Below, in pieces: positions 9,237 to 18,949 of a DNA stretch of 64,000 bases. The position numbers and the translations under genes are program-made. The notes under the pieces were generated by a model, which searched no databases, was not told the origin of the DNA, and saw nothing but the letters and a program-made list of their open reading frames with translations. The stretch comes from a candidate division BRC1 bacterium ADurb.Bin183 (GTDB taxonomy: Bacteria; Sumerlaeota; Sumerlaeia; MWCT01), in contig MWCT01000001.1 in NCBI GenBank assembly GCA_002070185.1, positions 331,110-395,109 on the forward strand, given 5' to 3'. Numbering within the stretch: the stretch's first letter is position 1; each line of letters begins with the position of its first letter.

Positions 9237-10359
9237 ATGCTTAAAGACGCAGGCGCAAAACTCTCCGAGCTAAAGGAGCGCATCCTCCAGAACAGGGGGT
9301 ATCTTTGACATCGCCGGATTGGACAGAGAACTTGCCGAGCTTGAGGCAAAAACCGCCGGCGCCGGTTTTTGGTCTAATCAAGAAGCCGCCCAGAAAACGC
9401 TTCAACGCATCAAGCAAATAAACGCCATTAAAAAACCGTGGGATGAAATCCTGAAAGAGGCAGCCGATAACCTCGACCTTGCCGAACTCCTTGCGGAGGA
9501 AGACGCAGGCGAAAACTCGCCCGAAGCCGGCGAACTTTTCCGCTTTGCGGAAGACCTTGAACTGCGCCTCGAAAAACTTGAAATTCAGGCGATGCTCACC
9601 GATGAAAACGACATCCGCAACTGTTATCTGGAAATCCATTCAGGCGCGGGCGGAACGGAATCCTGCGATTGGGCTCAGATGCTTATGCGCATGTATCTGC
9701 GTTGGGCGGAACTCAGAGGGTTTCGTGTGAGCGAAGAAGACATGCAACTCGGCGACGAGGCGGGCATCAAAAGCGCAACGCTCAACATTCAGGGCGAATA
9801 TGCCTATGGATACCTCAAAGCCGAGTCCGGCGTTCATCGCCTCGTGCGCATCTCCCCCTTTGACGCCAATAAACGCCGCCATACCTCGTTTGCTTCCGTT
9901 TTCGTCTCTCCTGAAATCGAAGATGATGTGGAGATTGAAATCAAAGACAGCGACCTCCGCATTGACCGCTTCCGCTCAACGGGCGCCGGCGGGCAGGGCG
10001 TCAACACCACCGACTCCGCCATTCGCGTGACCCACATCCCCACGCACATCGTGGTGACATGCCAGAATGAGCGGAGCCAACTAAAAAATCTTGCCTCGGC
10101 GATGAAGGTGCTGCGTTCCCGCCTGTATCAAATGAAACTTGAGGAAAAGGAAAAAGAATTCGCCGCCATCGAAGCGGGCAAAAGGGAAATTGCATGGGGC
10201 AGCCAAATTCGCTCTTACGTGTTCCAACCTTATACTATGGTTAAAGATCATCGGACAGATTATGAAACCGGCAATATTCAAGCCATGATGAACGGCGAAC
10301 TTTTGGATAATTTTATCGAAACGTATCTGAAAAGTCAGATGACAAAATCGAAAAAATGA
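9237..10359 (+). CDS. prfB: Peptide chain release factor 2, programmed +1 frameshift
   Basis: RF2 terminates translation at UGA and UAA. The gene is in two frames: 23 codons from ATG 9237 to CTT 9303-9305, an in-frame TGA at 9306-9308, then the remaining 350 codons starting with GAC at 9307. Joined length is 373 residues. The class-defining motifs are present: the stop-codon-reading tripeptide SPF (about residues 206-208) and the peptidyl-hydrolysis loop GGQ (about 251-253). AAAGGATTTTTTT precedes the ATG and supplies the ribosome-binding site. An annotation that starts only after the TGA would lose the regulatory N-terminal segment. RF2 level is expected to be autoregulated through the frameshift. 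Confidence 0.97.
9294..9309 (+). promoter_or_regulatory. prfB: prfB recoding site
   Basis: AGGGGG at 9294-9299 acts as the internal Shine-Dalgarno-like sequence, followed by TAT, the slippery CTT codon, TGA and C. This matches the E. coli prfB site base for base (AGGGGGTATCTTTGAC). When RF2 is scarce the ribosome pauses at TGA and slips +1. Confidence 0.97.
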
Positions 10360-10374
10360 AACGCTTTCATCGGC

Positions 10375-12849
10375 TTATCTTCCGTATAAGACCCATGAAT
10401 CAACGCCCGTTTGCGGCGAAATCCATTTTATGCGGATAGCATCCGCCACAACCAAATCCGCGGTGTTGGCGATAGCGTTGGTCAACACAACTTTTCCCGC
10501 TGTATTGCGATCGAAAAAGAAATCGCCAATCTTGTTCCACATCCCGCCGTTCAGGCGTTGGTTGATGGGAACGGTTGTCACCCCGCGGGCGTGATGCACC
10601 GTGAAAGGGGCATCCTCGGCGCGATTGAAGGCGGAGGGATACCAAGTAGCAATTTCATACAAGCCGCTCTTCGTGATTAAAAATTCCCACGTCGCTTTGC
10701 TGGCTGCGTTTGTTCCCCAGCTCAAAGAGTATGAGTTGCCATATTTGCCCGGCTGCGCCTGTGTGCGAGTGTCCCATGACCCCTCAAGATGGCAGGCGGG
10801 ATCGTCATTATCAATAATCAAAATCTCCTCAACGGCTGTTATCGTTCCCAGAATATCCAACACCTTCCCGTCCGCATCGCAACACATCGCCATGAAATTG
10901 ACGGAGCCGCTCGGCGCGTTTGTCATATCCAGAACAAACCGCCCGTTGGCTTTGTAATTCGTCCGCCCGATGAATTGACCGTTCAGATACACATCCACAT
11001 AAGCCGCATTCAGGTGGTATATCTCAACCTGAAAGGGCGTTCCGGCGACAATTGTTTTGAAGTCGTTGACGATTAATTCCCCGTTATCGGAAGGGATGGG
11101 AGAGCCGTCATAAGCCGCCCAAGAAATGGGCGAATTTGCATTCACCTTTTGCTGTAATTCCCGAAGGGCGGGGATTTCCAAAAGGGCGTAATTCGTCTTG
11201 CCGTCCCGCGCCATGAGACCCGCCGCAACGCCCGCCGCGCTTCCGCTCGCCCATTCGATGGGATGAAGGCGATAGGCGGAATTGGCAACAAAGGATTGCG
11301 CCATCTGTTTGCCGCAGGCAAGGAGGTTTCTGACATTGACGGAGCCTAGCGAGCGATAAGGAATATAGAACGGGGCGGGAGTTGGCACAGAGGGGGTGAT
11401 GCCCGAACTGATTTTGCTTGGATGGATGTCGGCGGCGTAGTTGCCGATGCCCACCGAATCGTAAAAACGGAATGATGTCGGCGGCATAACGGCGGCTGGC
11501 ACGAAATATCTATCAGTGATGCGGAAATTAAAAAGTCCCACGATGCGCCGCCCGCATCGGATATAGGGCAGCCGCGAAAGCCCCTTTCCCGTCCCCATCA
11601 TGTTCATGGCATGGTTCCCATACGGATAGACCGTATTCCATGAAACAGATTTATTTGCCTTCATATAAAAATACCAGCAGATGGCGTGGAGTTCCGCCTC
11701 CGCAAGGCTATCCGTGAAAATGCCGCCGTGCCAGTCGCTTTTTTCCGCCGCCGCTGCCGCTATGTCTTTATACATCGTTTTGTAGGGATAGTCATTGCCT
11801 GGATACCAATTCTGCATGGATACGTCGCCGATATAAACAGAGGAGGAATTGATAGGCGAGCCCGCGCATTTTAACCGGCGGTAAGTCCAGATGGAAATCC
11901 AGTTATGGCTGCCAAAGGAAAAATAGGAATTGGACTGTTGCTGAAAATAGACATCATAATTATCGAACCAATTCATAATCTCGTTTTCGGGCAAAAATTC
12001 ATTTGTCGCCAGCATGCAAAAGGGGAATACATACGCCTGAGAACCATCTTCATCAAGGGCGGGCAGCGTTCCGTCATCGGCTATTTTTTCGGTGGTCAGC
12101 TCACGACCAACTGTATAAACGGCGTCCGAAAGAACCATCACATCCCCAAACTCGGAGGCGTCAATCACCACGAGCCCTTTGGCGGGGTTGAGCGGCTCCA
12201 CCTTGTGAATGATTTTCTGATATTCCGCCGAATCCGCAGGTTCATACCAGTCCAGAACTTCCTTCGATAAAAAATTATCAAAGGGCTTATAACCGTTGAT
12301 GGGGAGACGCTGGATGAGCGTGAGTTCGGTAATGATTTTTCCCGCGCCGAACTGGTCAACAACATCGGATGTTTTCACATCTTTGACCACAGTGAGTTTC
12401 ATCAGCGTGATGTTGGGATATTCGGAGACCATCTGGTCGAGGAGCCATGCGCCTGTGCGGGGATCGAAAGCCTCGCGGCTGACCCAAGCGGCGCCGTTGG
12501 GAGCCATGCCTTCGCCGGGCGCCTCGACGGGTTTGTTTTTCAGGCGATTAAGAAAATCAAGATAATCTGCGGGGTAATATTTTTCCGGCTCTGTGCGCAT
12601 AAGCGTTGCGCCGGGATTGTGCCAAGCGTTGTCAATGGCGGAAACGCCCTGCGCCGTTGCCTGACCTCCCTGCCAATCGGTCGGTTCGATAAGGAGAATC
12701 CGGCTATCGGGATTGGTTCGCGCGGCGGCGAGCGCTGCGGCTGGGGCGCTAAATGAGCCCCCATGAATCACAATATCAAATTTCATATAATCCGTCCTTG
12801 CGAGCGATGCAATCATCCCAAAAACCGCGAAGGCAAAATATAAAAACAT
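10375..12849 (-). CDS. Exported FAD-dependent oxidoreductase with golvesin-like C-terminal module
   Basis: About 824 residues. ATG at 12849 opens a hydrophobic signal-like segment (MFLYFAFAVFGMIASLART) followed closely by a FAD/Rossmann motif (FDIVIHGGSFSAPAAALAAAR) and WQGGQATAQG, as in the FAD_oxidored family. The central part (WISIWTYRRL, SRLPYIRCGRRI, GNYAADIHP) is also typical of that family. The last ~135 residues (starting near IIDNDDPACHLEG, with YEIATWYPSAFNRA and VADAIRIKW) form a beta-sandwich of the golvesin/Xly type, usually carbohydrate-binding. I rejected the longer frame up to 13059, because those 70 residues are unlike a protein start and contain a perfect operator-like palindrome; GAAGG stands before 12849. 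Substrate unknown; an exported flavoenzyme acting on polysaccharide-related material is inference. Confidence 0.8.
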   Translation of the reverse strand: MFLYFAFAVFGMIASLARTDYMKFDIVIHGGSFSAPAAALAAARTNPDSRILLIEPTDWQGGQATAQGVSAIDNAWHNPGATLMRTEPEKYYPADYLDFLNRLKNKPVEAPGEGMAPNGAAWVSREAFDPRTGAWLLDQMVSEYPNITLMKLTVVKDVKTSDVVDQFGAGKIITELTLIQRLPINGYKPFDNFLSKEVLDWYEPADSAEYQKIIHKVEPLNPAKGLVVIDASEFGDVMVLSDAVYTVGRELTTEKIADDGTLPALDEDGSQAYVFPFCMLATNEFLPENEIMNWFDNYDVYFQQQSNSYFSFGSHNWISIWTYRRLKCAGSPINSSSVYIGDVSMQNWYPGNDYPYKTMYKDIAAAAAEKSDWHGGIFTDSLAEAELHAICWYFYMKANKSVSWNTVYPYGNHAMNMMGTGKGLSRLPYIRCGRRIVGLFNFRITDRYFVPAAVMPPTSFRFYDSVGIGNYAADIHPSKISSGITPSVPTPAPFYIPYRSLGSVNVRNLLACGKQMAQSFVANSAYRLHPIEWASGSAAGVAAGLMARDGKTNYALLEIPALRELQQKVNANSPISWAAYDGSPIPSDNGELIVNDFKTIVAGTPFQVEIYHLNAAYVDVYLNGQFIGRTNYKANGRFVLDMTNAPSGSVNFMAMCCDADGKVLDILGTITAVEEILIIDNDDPACHLEGSWDTRTQAQPGKYGNSYSLSWGTNAASKATWEFLITKSGLYEIATWYPSAFNRAEDAPFTVHHARGVTTVPINQRLNGGMWNKIGDFFFDRNTAGKVVLTNAIANTADLVVADAIRIKWISPQTGVDSWVLYGR

Positions 12850-13275
12850 TCGATTAACCTTCACAATGGCGTCATCCCCTTTGCCGTAATGTTGAAACGT
12901 TTCTAACGCAGGGCAAGGTTGCGTTTCAAGGGTTTTGTTGCAGATTATCAACGCGCCCTGCCATCGAAAAAAAAGTTTAGGAAAAAACGCGCCCCCTTGT
13001 ATCTCCTCCTGAAACTCTACCTCGCCGCCCAGCGCAATCATTGATACAAAAATCAACACATCAAAGGTGAATACAAAATAAAAATAATATGAATTTTAAA
13101 TATCAAAAAGGTTTTTTTTATTGTGTCTTGACAGATTAATTTTTCCTATCATTTTTTGATTGATAAAATAAAGTTGTTGCATTGGAAACGCGATTTTCTG
13201 TAAAAATTCATCGTTTATTCATAAGGAATGGCTTAACTGTTTCACTTTTCTTCGCTAAAATATGGGATAAAGATT
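12850..13275. other. Divergent intergenic region
   Basis: About 426 bases between the oxidoreductase and the Pro-rich TPR gene. The left part holds the palindrome at 12894. The right part (13060-13275) is strongly A/T-rich and has a TTGACA at 13128-13133, but no good -10 box at 16-18 bases. Both genes must be driven from here. Confidence 0.5.
12894..12903. promoter_or_regulatory. LacI-family-like operator palindrome
   Basis: GAAACGTTTC is a perfect ten-base palindrome about 45 bases upstream of the oxidoreductase start. A TTGCGTTTCAAG stretch 16 bases further upstream repeats half of it. LacI/GalR-family operators commonly have this core. No such regulator is in the window, so the reading is inference. 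Confidence 0.4.
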
Positions 13276-15495
13276 ATGCGGTCAAAAAAACAAAAACTGT
13301 TATTGAATAAGATGTTTTTACGCAGGGGTTTGTTCTGGTTGTTGCTGTGTCTTTTGCTCGGAGCGCGGGGAAGCCTTATGGCGCAAGATGCGCCCGCGCA
13401 AGAAACCGAAGCCGCGCCGCTGCCCTCAAGCGCGAACCCGGTGGATGCCACTCTCGAAAAAATCCGCTTATATTACGGGCTGGAACAATATGATAAGGTC
13501 ATGCATGAATGCCTGAAGATGGATAAACTTGACCCGGGCAATAAGATGGTTATTTATTACCGCACGCGCGCCGAGGAAAAATTAAAGGAGATGGGACTTC
13601 TTGATAAATTACAATTCACACCCGAACCCACGCCCACGCCGCTGCCCGCAAGAAAAAAAGTCCTGCCTCCGGAATTGCCCGCGCTTTCTCCGACGCCTGC
13701 CGCAGGGACTGTCATCATCGGAACACCGGGCGCCCCCGCGCTCGGCGATGGTTTGCCGCCCCAAGCCGCCACTGCCGCAGCAACGCCGCCATCAGATAAT
13801 CTTTATGAGACGGGAGCCGCGCCCGCCGCAACGCCGACCGCCGCGCCTTTGGCAGTTATCCCAGAAACCCAATCAATTGATGACGCTCCTGCTACCGCCG
13901 CCCCTGTTGCAACAACGGAGGAAGCCGCTCCGACAATTGCCGCGCCTGCCACAACAACAGCCGCCCCGTCCCCCGCATCCCCGTCCGAACCCGTTGCCCC
14001 CGCCGCATTGGAACCGGTTTCATCCGGAGGGGGGAGCGCCCTCAACAAGATTGTAAAAACCCTCGTCGGTTTAGTTGCCGTGATTGCGGTGGTGTTAGCG
14101 GTAACGACGATTATGAAAAAAATCCGCGCCCAATCAAAAGCAAAAGGAGCCGAACAAGAAACGCCGCAGGCGAAGGCTCAACCAATGGCGCAGACGCCGC
14201 GTCAGGAGACTCCCGTATCCGCCGCCCCCAAGCCAGCCACCCCTATACAACAAGAAATTCCAGATTTCCCAGATATGGAGCCAGCGCCTCAAAAGCCGGA
14301 GGTTGCCAGCATACCATCGCCCAGCGCCCCGGCGGATGAACTGCCGCCTCGCTCCAGTCGGCGCATGCCGCCGCCTGATTTTGCCCCGCCGCCATCCGAA
14401 CTGCCGGAAATCCCTGAGGTTCCGGAAATCCCGGATTTTCCTTCGCCTATTGCCGGCGTTCCCGATACGCAAGGTTTGCCGCCTATACCGGATTTGACTG
14501 ATATCCCCAGCCCGACGCAGGTTCCGGACTTTGAGCCTGCGCCGGCAAAACCCGCTCAACCGGCGCCGCAGCAGCAGACTCCGCCCGACCTGATATCGCT
14601 TGATTCTCCCGCTACTCAGCCGGAGGCGGATATTTTCTCTTTTGCCCTTACCTCCGAAACCGACGATTTGAAAATCCCTGTGGATGAAGCGCCCGAACCG
14701 GAGCATCCGCTCGAATCCCCATTTGATGCGCCCGTTGTTTCCGCAGACCCCTTTGCCCATCTGGATGTGGATTTGGCTCCGCCGCCCACCGTCGTGCCCG
14801 TGCCGGAAGGCGTTCCCAAAGAGCCGCCCACGCTTTCCATCGAGGAAGCGCTGGGACTTGCGCCGCCGTCCGCGCCAGCCCCCGAACAGGAAAGCATACC
14901 CCTTTCCTTTGATATCGCGTCGAGCAAACCATCCCCATCCAGCACATCCATGGATTTGGATTCGTTCCTTTTTTCAACACCGAACGAAGAACAAGCGGAG
15001 ACCATAATTGCCCCGTCCGCAGGCGAGCCAGCCCTTGAGCTCTTCTCCGATGCCGCGGACGAAAAGAGCACTGCAACCGGCAGCTTTGACAGCATGATGT
15101 TCGGCGATGAAACGGAACAGGCGACCCAGATTGCCGAACCGCCGGCGCCTCCCGAACCCGCGCCCAAGCCTGCCCCCGCCCCTGCGGCGGAACATGAGGA
15201 AAAGCCGCATGACGAAGAGCGAGGTCTGGGACAGTTTAGCGTTGAATCGCTCAAGGCGGTTTCTCCCGAGAGCGAGAAAAAAACGCCGATACCCCCGCGG
15301 AAAAAAATTGAAGAACGCAATGAGGCGCTCTTTGCCAACCAGCTAAAAAAAGGAACTGAGGCGTTCGAAAAAGGCGATTGGAAAAAAGCCGTTCATTATC
15401 TCTCCGTCGCCGCCGCCATTCGCCCCGATGCGGAAGATTTGAAAAACATGCTCGCAACAGCGCGCCAAAATAAACGCGCCTCCGAACAATCGTAA
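13276..15495 (+). CDS. Pro-rich membrane protein with terminal TPR-like helices
   Basis: A 739-residue protein I cannot assign. A cleavable-looking signal segment (about residues 14-36, ending LMAQD) is followed by a TPR-like pair (about 52-107: YYGLEQYDKVMHECLKMDKLDPG). Residues 110-250 are Ala/Pro/Thr-rich linker. A membrane helix spans about 259-282. Residues 285-670 form a long acidic, Pro-rich stretch with repeated P-E-I-P and I-P-D-F runs. The last ~50 residues are again TPR-like (KKGTEAFEKGDWKKAVHYLSVAAAIRPDAEDL). The layout recalls FimV, a TPR-tailed polar scaffold, but I see no LysM domain. If the first segment is cleaved, the acidic region and last TPR would be cytoplasmic. It precedes priA by about 107 bases. 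Confidence 0.6.
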   Translation: MRSKKQKLLLNKMFLRRGLFWLLLCLLLGARGSLMAQDAPAQETEAAPLPSSANPVDATLEKIRLYYGLEQYDKVMHECLKMDKLDPGNKMVIYYRTRAEEKLKEMGLLDKLQFTPEPTPTPLPARKKVLPPELPALSPTPAAGTVIIGTPGAPALGDGLPPQAATAAATPPSDNLYETGAAPAATPTAAPLAVIPETQSIDDAPATAAPVATTEEAAPTIAAPATTTAAPSPASPSEPVAPAALEPVSSGGGSALNKIVKTLVGLVAVIAVVLAVTTIMKKIRAQSKAKGAEQETPQAKAQPMAQTPRQETPVSAAPKPATPIQQEIPDFPDMEPAPQKPEVASIPSPSAPADELPPRSSRRMPPPDFAPPPSELPEIPEVPEIPDFPSPIAGVPDTQGLPPIPDLTDIPSPTQVPDFEPAPAKPAQPAPQQQTPPDLISLDSPATQPEADIFSFALTSETDDLKIPVDEAPEPEHPLESPFDAPVVSADPFAHLDVDLAPPPTVVPVPEGVPKEPPTLSIEEALGLAPPSAPAPEQESIPLSFDIASSKPSPSSTSMDLDSFLFSTPNEEQAETIIAPSAGEPALELFSDAADEKSTATGSFDSMMFGDETEQATQIAEPPAPPEPAPKPAPAPAAEHEEKPHDEERGLGQFSVESLKAVSPESEKKTPIPPRKKIEERNEALFANQLKKGTEAFEKGDWKKAVHYLSVAAAIRPDAEDLKNMLATARQNKRASEQS

Positions 15496-15602
15496 AACTT
15501 TTGATAATTGAAAAATGTTCCGCCTGCGGCAAATTGAAAATTAAGGATGCTGGATGTTTATCTGTTCCCTATTGATGACCGACTAATGCCGGCTGATGAC
15601 CA

Positions 15603-17837
15603 ATGAATAATATTTACGCCGATCTGGCTCTGAATCTCCCCGTCAATCAAACATATCAATACATCGTGCCGCCTCACCTGCGCGAAACAGCGCGTGTGGG
15701 CAGTCTGGCGATGGCGCCTGTGATAAAACGTCAGGTCGCCGGCTGCATTGTTGAACTCAGCAATGAAAAAAAACACGAACGCCTGAAAGAGATTAAAGGA
15801 CTCCTTACGCCCGATTTTCAGATAGACGCCGAACTTATCCAACTCGCAAAATGGATTTCCGATTATTATTTTTGCTCGCTCGGCGAGGCGCTTGCCTGTG
15901 TCTCTTTTATCGGGTTCAATGATTGCCGCGAACGTTACGAATCGTGGGTATTGGTCAAAGATTATGAAGCGCTGCAAAAAGCGGACGCCTTTGAAGATTT
16001 GACGACGCGGCAGGCGGACGTCATGCGTTATTTTCTCCATGAATGCAAAGACGCTGAAAAAATAGCTATCCTCCGAAAAAAACTCGGAATCTCCCGCTCC
16101 GTCATAACCAGCCTTGTCAAAAAAAACCTCGTTGAGATTGCCGATAAAATTGAGGAGAGAGCGGACGGCTATGAACGCGATGTCCCGCCATCCGAGCCGC
16201 ATGAACTAAACGGAACACAGGCTGAAGCCTTTGGCGCCATTCGAGCGGCAATTCAAGAATCGCGCTATCAGACCTTCCTCCTCAACGGCGTGACCGGCAG
16301 CGGAAAGACGGAGGTTTATCTGCAAGCGCTGGAAGAGAATTTCCGTTTGGGGCGGCAGGGGATTGTCCTTGTGCCGGAAATTGCCCTGACCCCGCAAACG
16401 CTTGGGCGCTTTCGCAGCCGTTTCGGCGACCGCGTTGGCGTATATCACAGCCAGCTCAGCCTTGGGCAGAAATATGATCTTTGGCGGGGGATTAAAAACG
16501 AAAGCATCCAATGCCTTGTTGGCGCGCGCTCGGCAATATTTGCCCCTTTTCCCCGACTTGGGCTGATAGTGGTGGATGAAGAACATGAGACCACATACAA
16601 GCAGAGCGATATGCCCCGCTATCATGCACGCGACGTCGCCGTCATGCGCGGGAAACGCGCCGCCGCCGCCGTCATCCTCGGCAGCGCCACGCCGTCACTT
16701 GAATCGTATCAGAATGCCCTTTCGGGCAAATACACCCAGCTCCTTCTGCCGGAGCGGGCGCGCCGCGCTGCAATGCCGACCGTTTCTGTTGTGGATATGG
16801 GAGCGGAGCTTATTGAAAACAAAAACCCGGGCATCTTTTCCTTCAGGCTCGAATCTGCCATCAGACAGCGGCTCGAAGCCAAAGAGCAGGTCATTCTCCT
16901 GCTCAATCGGCGGGGGTTTGCCAATTTTATACTATGTCCCGTCTGCCATAAATCTATCAACTGCGACCATTGCGACATCTCCATGACCTACCACAAAGTT
17001 GGGGAGCGGCTGGTCTGCCATTATTGCGGCGAGACGAAACCCGTCCCGGATGTCTGCCCCTCCTGCGGCAGCGATGCCATCATGCGCATGGGTATAGGCA
17101 CGCAACGCATCGAGGTGGAGTTGGAACAAAAATTCCCATGCGCGCGCATCTTGCGCATGGATTCCGATTCGCTCGGCACCCGCAGAGTCTTTCTCGAAAA
17201 ATGGAAGGCAATCACAAGCGGAGAGGTGGACATCCTTTTCGGAACGCAGATACTGGCAAAAGGTTTCGATCTTGCGCCAGTCACGCTGGTCGGCGTCATC
17301 TCCGCGGATAACTCGCTCTTCCTGCCCGATTTCCGCAGCGCTGAAAGAACCTTCTCCCTCCTGACGCAAGTTGCCGGACGCGCGGGTCGCGGCGAAAAAC
17401 CCGGCGAGGTTATCATCCAGACCTTTCTGCCGCGTCATTACAGCATTGTGGACGCCCTCAGTCAAAACTATGCCGTTTTTGCCAAACGGGAACTCATCAA
17501 CCGTCGCGCCATTCGATTCCCGCCTTTTTACCGCCTTATCTCCATATTGTTCCAAGGCGCAAATGCAAAAATTGTGGCGGAGCGCGCCAAACGTTTTGGC
17601 AACATCATCCGCATTGCAAAGAACCAGATGCGGTTGAATCAGATTGCCATCCTCGGACCAGCGCCGTCCCCTATCGAAAAACTCGGCGGCAACTACCGCC
17701 GCCGTCTCCTGATCCGCGGGGATAAAACGCCCCCTATGCAACGCCTTCTCCGCGCCGCCCTTGATCAATATCATGAACTAAAACTGCAATCCGGCTTCCG
17801 CATTGTCATTGACGTTGACCCGCAGGATTTATTGTGA
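15603..17837 (+). CDS. priA: Primosomal protein N' (replication restart helicase)
   Basis: A 744-residue superfamily 2 helicase that reloads the replisome at stalled forks. The N-terminal 3'-DNA-binding domain covers about residues 1-105 and a winged-helix part about 130-190. Walker A is GVTGSGKT (229-236) and Walker B is DEEH (325-328). The helicase core is interrupted by the family's eight-cysteine double zinc module (CPVC, CDHC, CHYC and CPSC between about 445 and 488). Helicase motifs VLGSATPS and QVAGRAGR are also clear. Length is normal. Downstream it is convergent with the GspF gene, with only ten bases between stops. Confidence 0.97.
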   Translation: MNNIYADLALNLPVNQTYQYIVPPHLRETARVGSLAMAPVIKRQVAGCIVELSNEKKHERLKEIKGLLTPDFQIDAELIQLAKWISDYYFCSLGEALACVSFIGFNDCRERYESWVLVKDYEALQKADAFEDLTTRQADVMRYFLHECKDAEKIAILRKKLGISRSVITSLVKKNLVEIADKIEERADGYERDVPPSEPHELNGTQAEAFGAIRAAIQESRYQTFLLNGVTGSGKTEVYLQALEENFRLGRQGIVLVPEIALTPQTLGRFRSRFGDRVGVYHSQLSLGQKYDLWRGIKNESIQCLVGARSAIFAPFPRLGLIVVDEEHETTYKQSDMPRYHARDVAVMRGKRAAAAVILGSATPSLESYQNALSGKYTQLLLPERARRAAMPTVSVVDMGAELIENKNPGIFSFRLESAIRQRLEAKEQVILLLNRRGFANFILCPVCHKSINCDHCDISMTYHKVGERLVCHYCGETKPVPDVCPSCGSDAIMRMGIGTQRIEVELEQKFPCARILRMDSDSLGTRRVFLEKWKAITSGEVDILFGTQILAKGFDLAPVTLVGVISADNSLFLPDFRSAERTFSLLTQVAGRAGRGEKPGEVIIQTFLPRHYSIVDALSQNYAVFAKRELINRRAIRFPPFYRLISILFQGANAKIVAERAKRFGNIIRIAKNQMRLNQIAILGPAPSPIEKLGGNYRRRLLIRGDKTPPMQRLLRAALDQYHELKLQSGFRIVIDVDPQDLL

Positions 17838-17847
17838 AGCAAGAGCC

Positions 17848-18927
17848 TCACACAATCCAAAGAAGCATCGCCAACGTCAGGAACATTCCGATATAAAGAA
17901 ATAGAGGGGATGTAAAAAAGGCAAGCGCCGTGATAATTATCAACGCAGGATAAAACCCTTGGACATATCCCGGCAGAATATTGTATATTTCTGCCTGGTA
18001 ATATTCCGCCATTTTATTAAATAACTCAGGCGCTGCGCCGCTTATCTCGCCGGTGTTAATCATGCCCAGCGCCTGAACATCAAAAACCTTTGTCCGCTCA
18101 AAGGCAAACGACAGCCTTTCGCCCGCTTCAATGTATTTTGCCGCAACCGCCATCCGCTTTACCAGATAATAATTATTCATCCCTTTGAGCGCCTCGCTGT
18201 AACTCTCTCCGAGATGCCGCCCCGCCTCCATAAATGCGGCAAATAAACGGAAAAAAATCGCTTTGGCATACCTATCATAAAATTTTCTAATTAAGGGAAT
18301 TTTTCCCAACGCCCAATCTGTATAGGGACGCACGCGGGGATCTCGTAAAATCCGCGATAATAGGAAAGCAAAAAATACTACCATTGCCGGATAAACGAGA
18401 TATTGCCTGATTATCGGAAACGCCGCAGACCAGATGAAAGAGCGACCCGCCGAACTGACTATCAAATCCCGAAACATCAGGATGAGCGCTCCCAAAATCA
18501 GATTGGCAATTGGATACCAGATAAGGCGCATAATCCGCGTTCGCATCTCTAACATCCAATTGTAATGTTTCACAAGAATATCAAGACCGTAAACGAAATT
18601 TCCAGTTCGCGCGCCGCTCAGAAAAATTTCGATAAAGCAATGGGTAAAATCATGTTGAGAACGAACCGCATCTTGAAGATTTATGCCGGCGGCGATAGCT
18701 TGGCTGATATTTCGGGACGCCTTGCGCAGCCGCAGATTCTGCGTGCTTGCGCCCATCAATTCAAAGGCTTTGATGATGGGAACGCCGGCGGAGAGGATTG
18801 TGCGCAGCCCCAGCGAATAAAAAAAGAAATCCTTCAGCCCCGGCGGATTCAGCGGACTGATGACGAACGTCTCCACGCGGGAGAAAAATCCCGTCCGCCG
18901 CATCATCGCCGTGGGCTCATTGCTCAT
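17848..18927 (-). CDS. GspF/PilC-like inner-membrane platform protein
   Basis: A 359-residue protein with the two-fold T2SSF architecture: a cytoplasmic helical bundle (about 30-130, with LRTILSAGVPIIKAFELMG), membrane helices near 140 and 185, a second repeat (about 210-310, with KIPLIRKFYDRYAKAIFFRLFAAFMEAG and LSFAFERTKVF) and a hydrophobic C-terminus. Members are the inner-membrane platform of type II secretion or type IV pilus machines. It is the last gene of a sugar-nucleotide run and has no ATPase, pilin or secretin neighbour here, so it is an orphan in this window and its machine is unknown. Confidence 0.8.
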   Translation of the reverse strand: MSNEPTAMMRRTGFFSRVETFVISPLNPPGLKDFFFYSLGLRTILSAGVPIIKAFELMGASTQNLRLRKASRNISQAIAAGINLQDAVRSQHDFTHCFIEIFLSGARTGNFVYGLDILVKHYNWMLEMRTRIMRLIWYPIANLILGALILMFRDLIVSSAGRSFIWSAAFPIIRQYLVYPAMVVFFAFLLSRILRDPRVRPYTDWALGKIPLIRKFYDRYAKAIFFRLFAAFMEAGRHLGESYSEALKGMNNYYLVKRMAVAAKYIEAGERLSFAFERTKVFDVQALGMINTGEISGAAPELFNKMAEYYQAEIYNILPGYVQGFYPALIIITALAFFTSPLFLYIGMFLTLAMLLWIV

Positions 18928-18949
18928 CTGCCGTTAATCAAAAATCGCC

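Noticed and set aside
12850..13059. 70-residue N-terminal extension of the oxidoreductase frame
   Set aside because: A signal peptide begins at 12849 and the extension contains an operator-like palindrome, so this is upstream DNA.
13128..13156. TTGACA as a promoter for the Pro-rich TPR gene
   Set aside because: No acceptable -10 box at 16-18 bases; kept only as a comment on the spacer.
15570..15602. Direct repeat TGATGACC before priA
   Set aside because: Two short copies only; no known role and likely chance.
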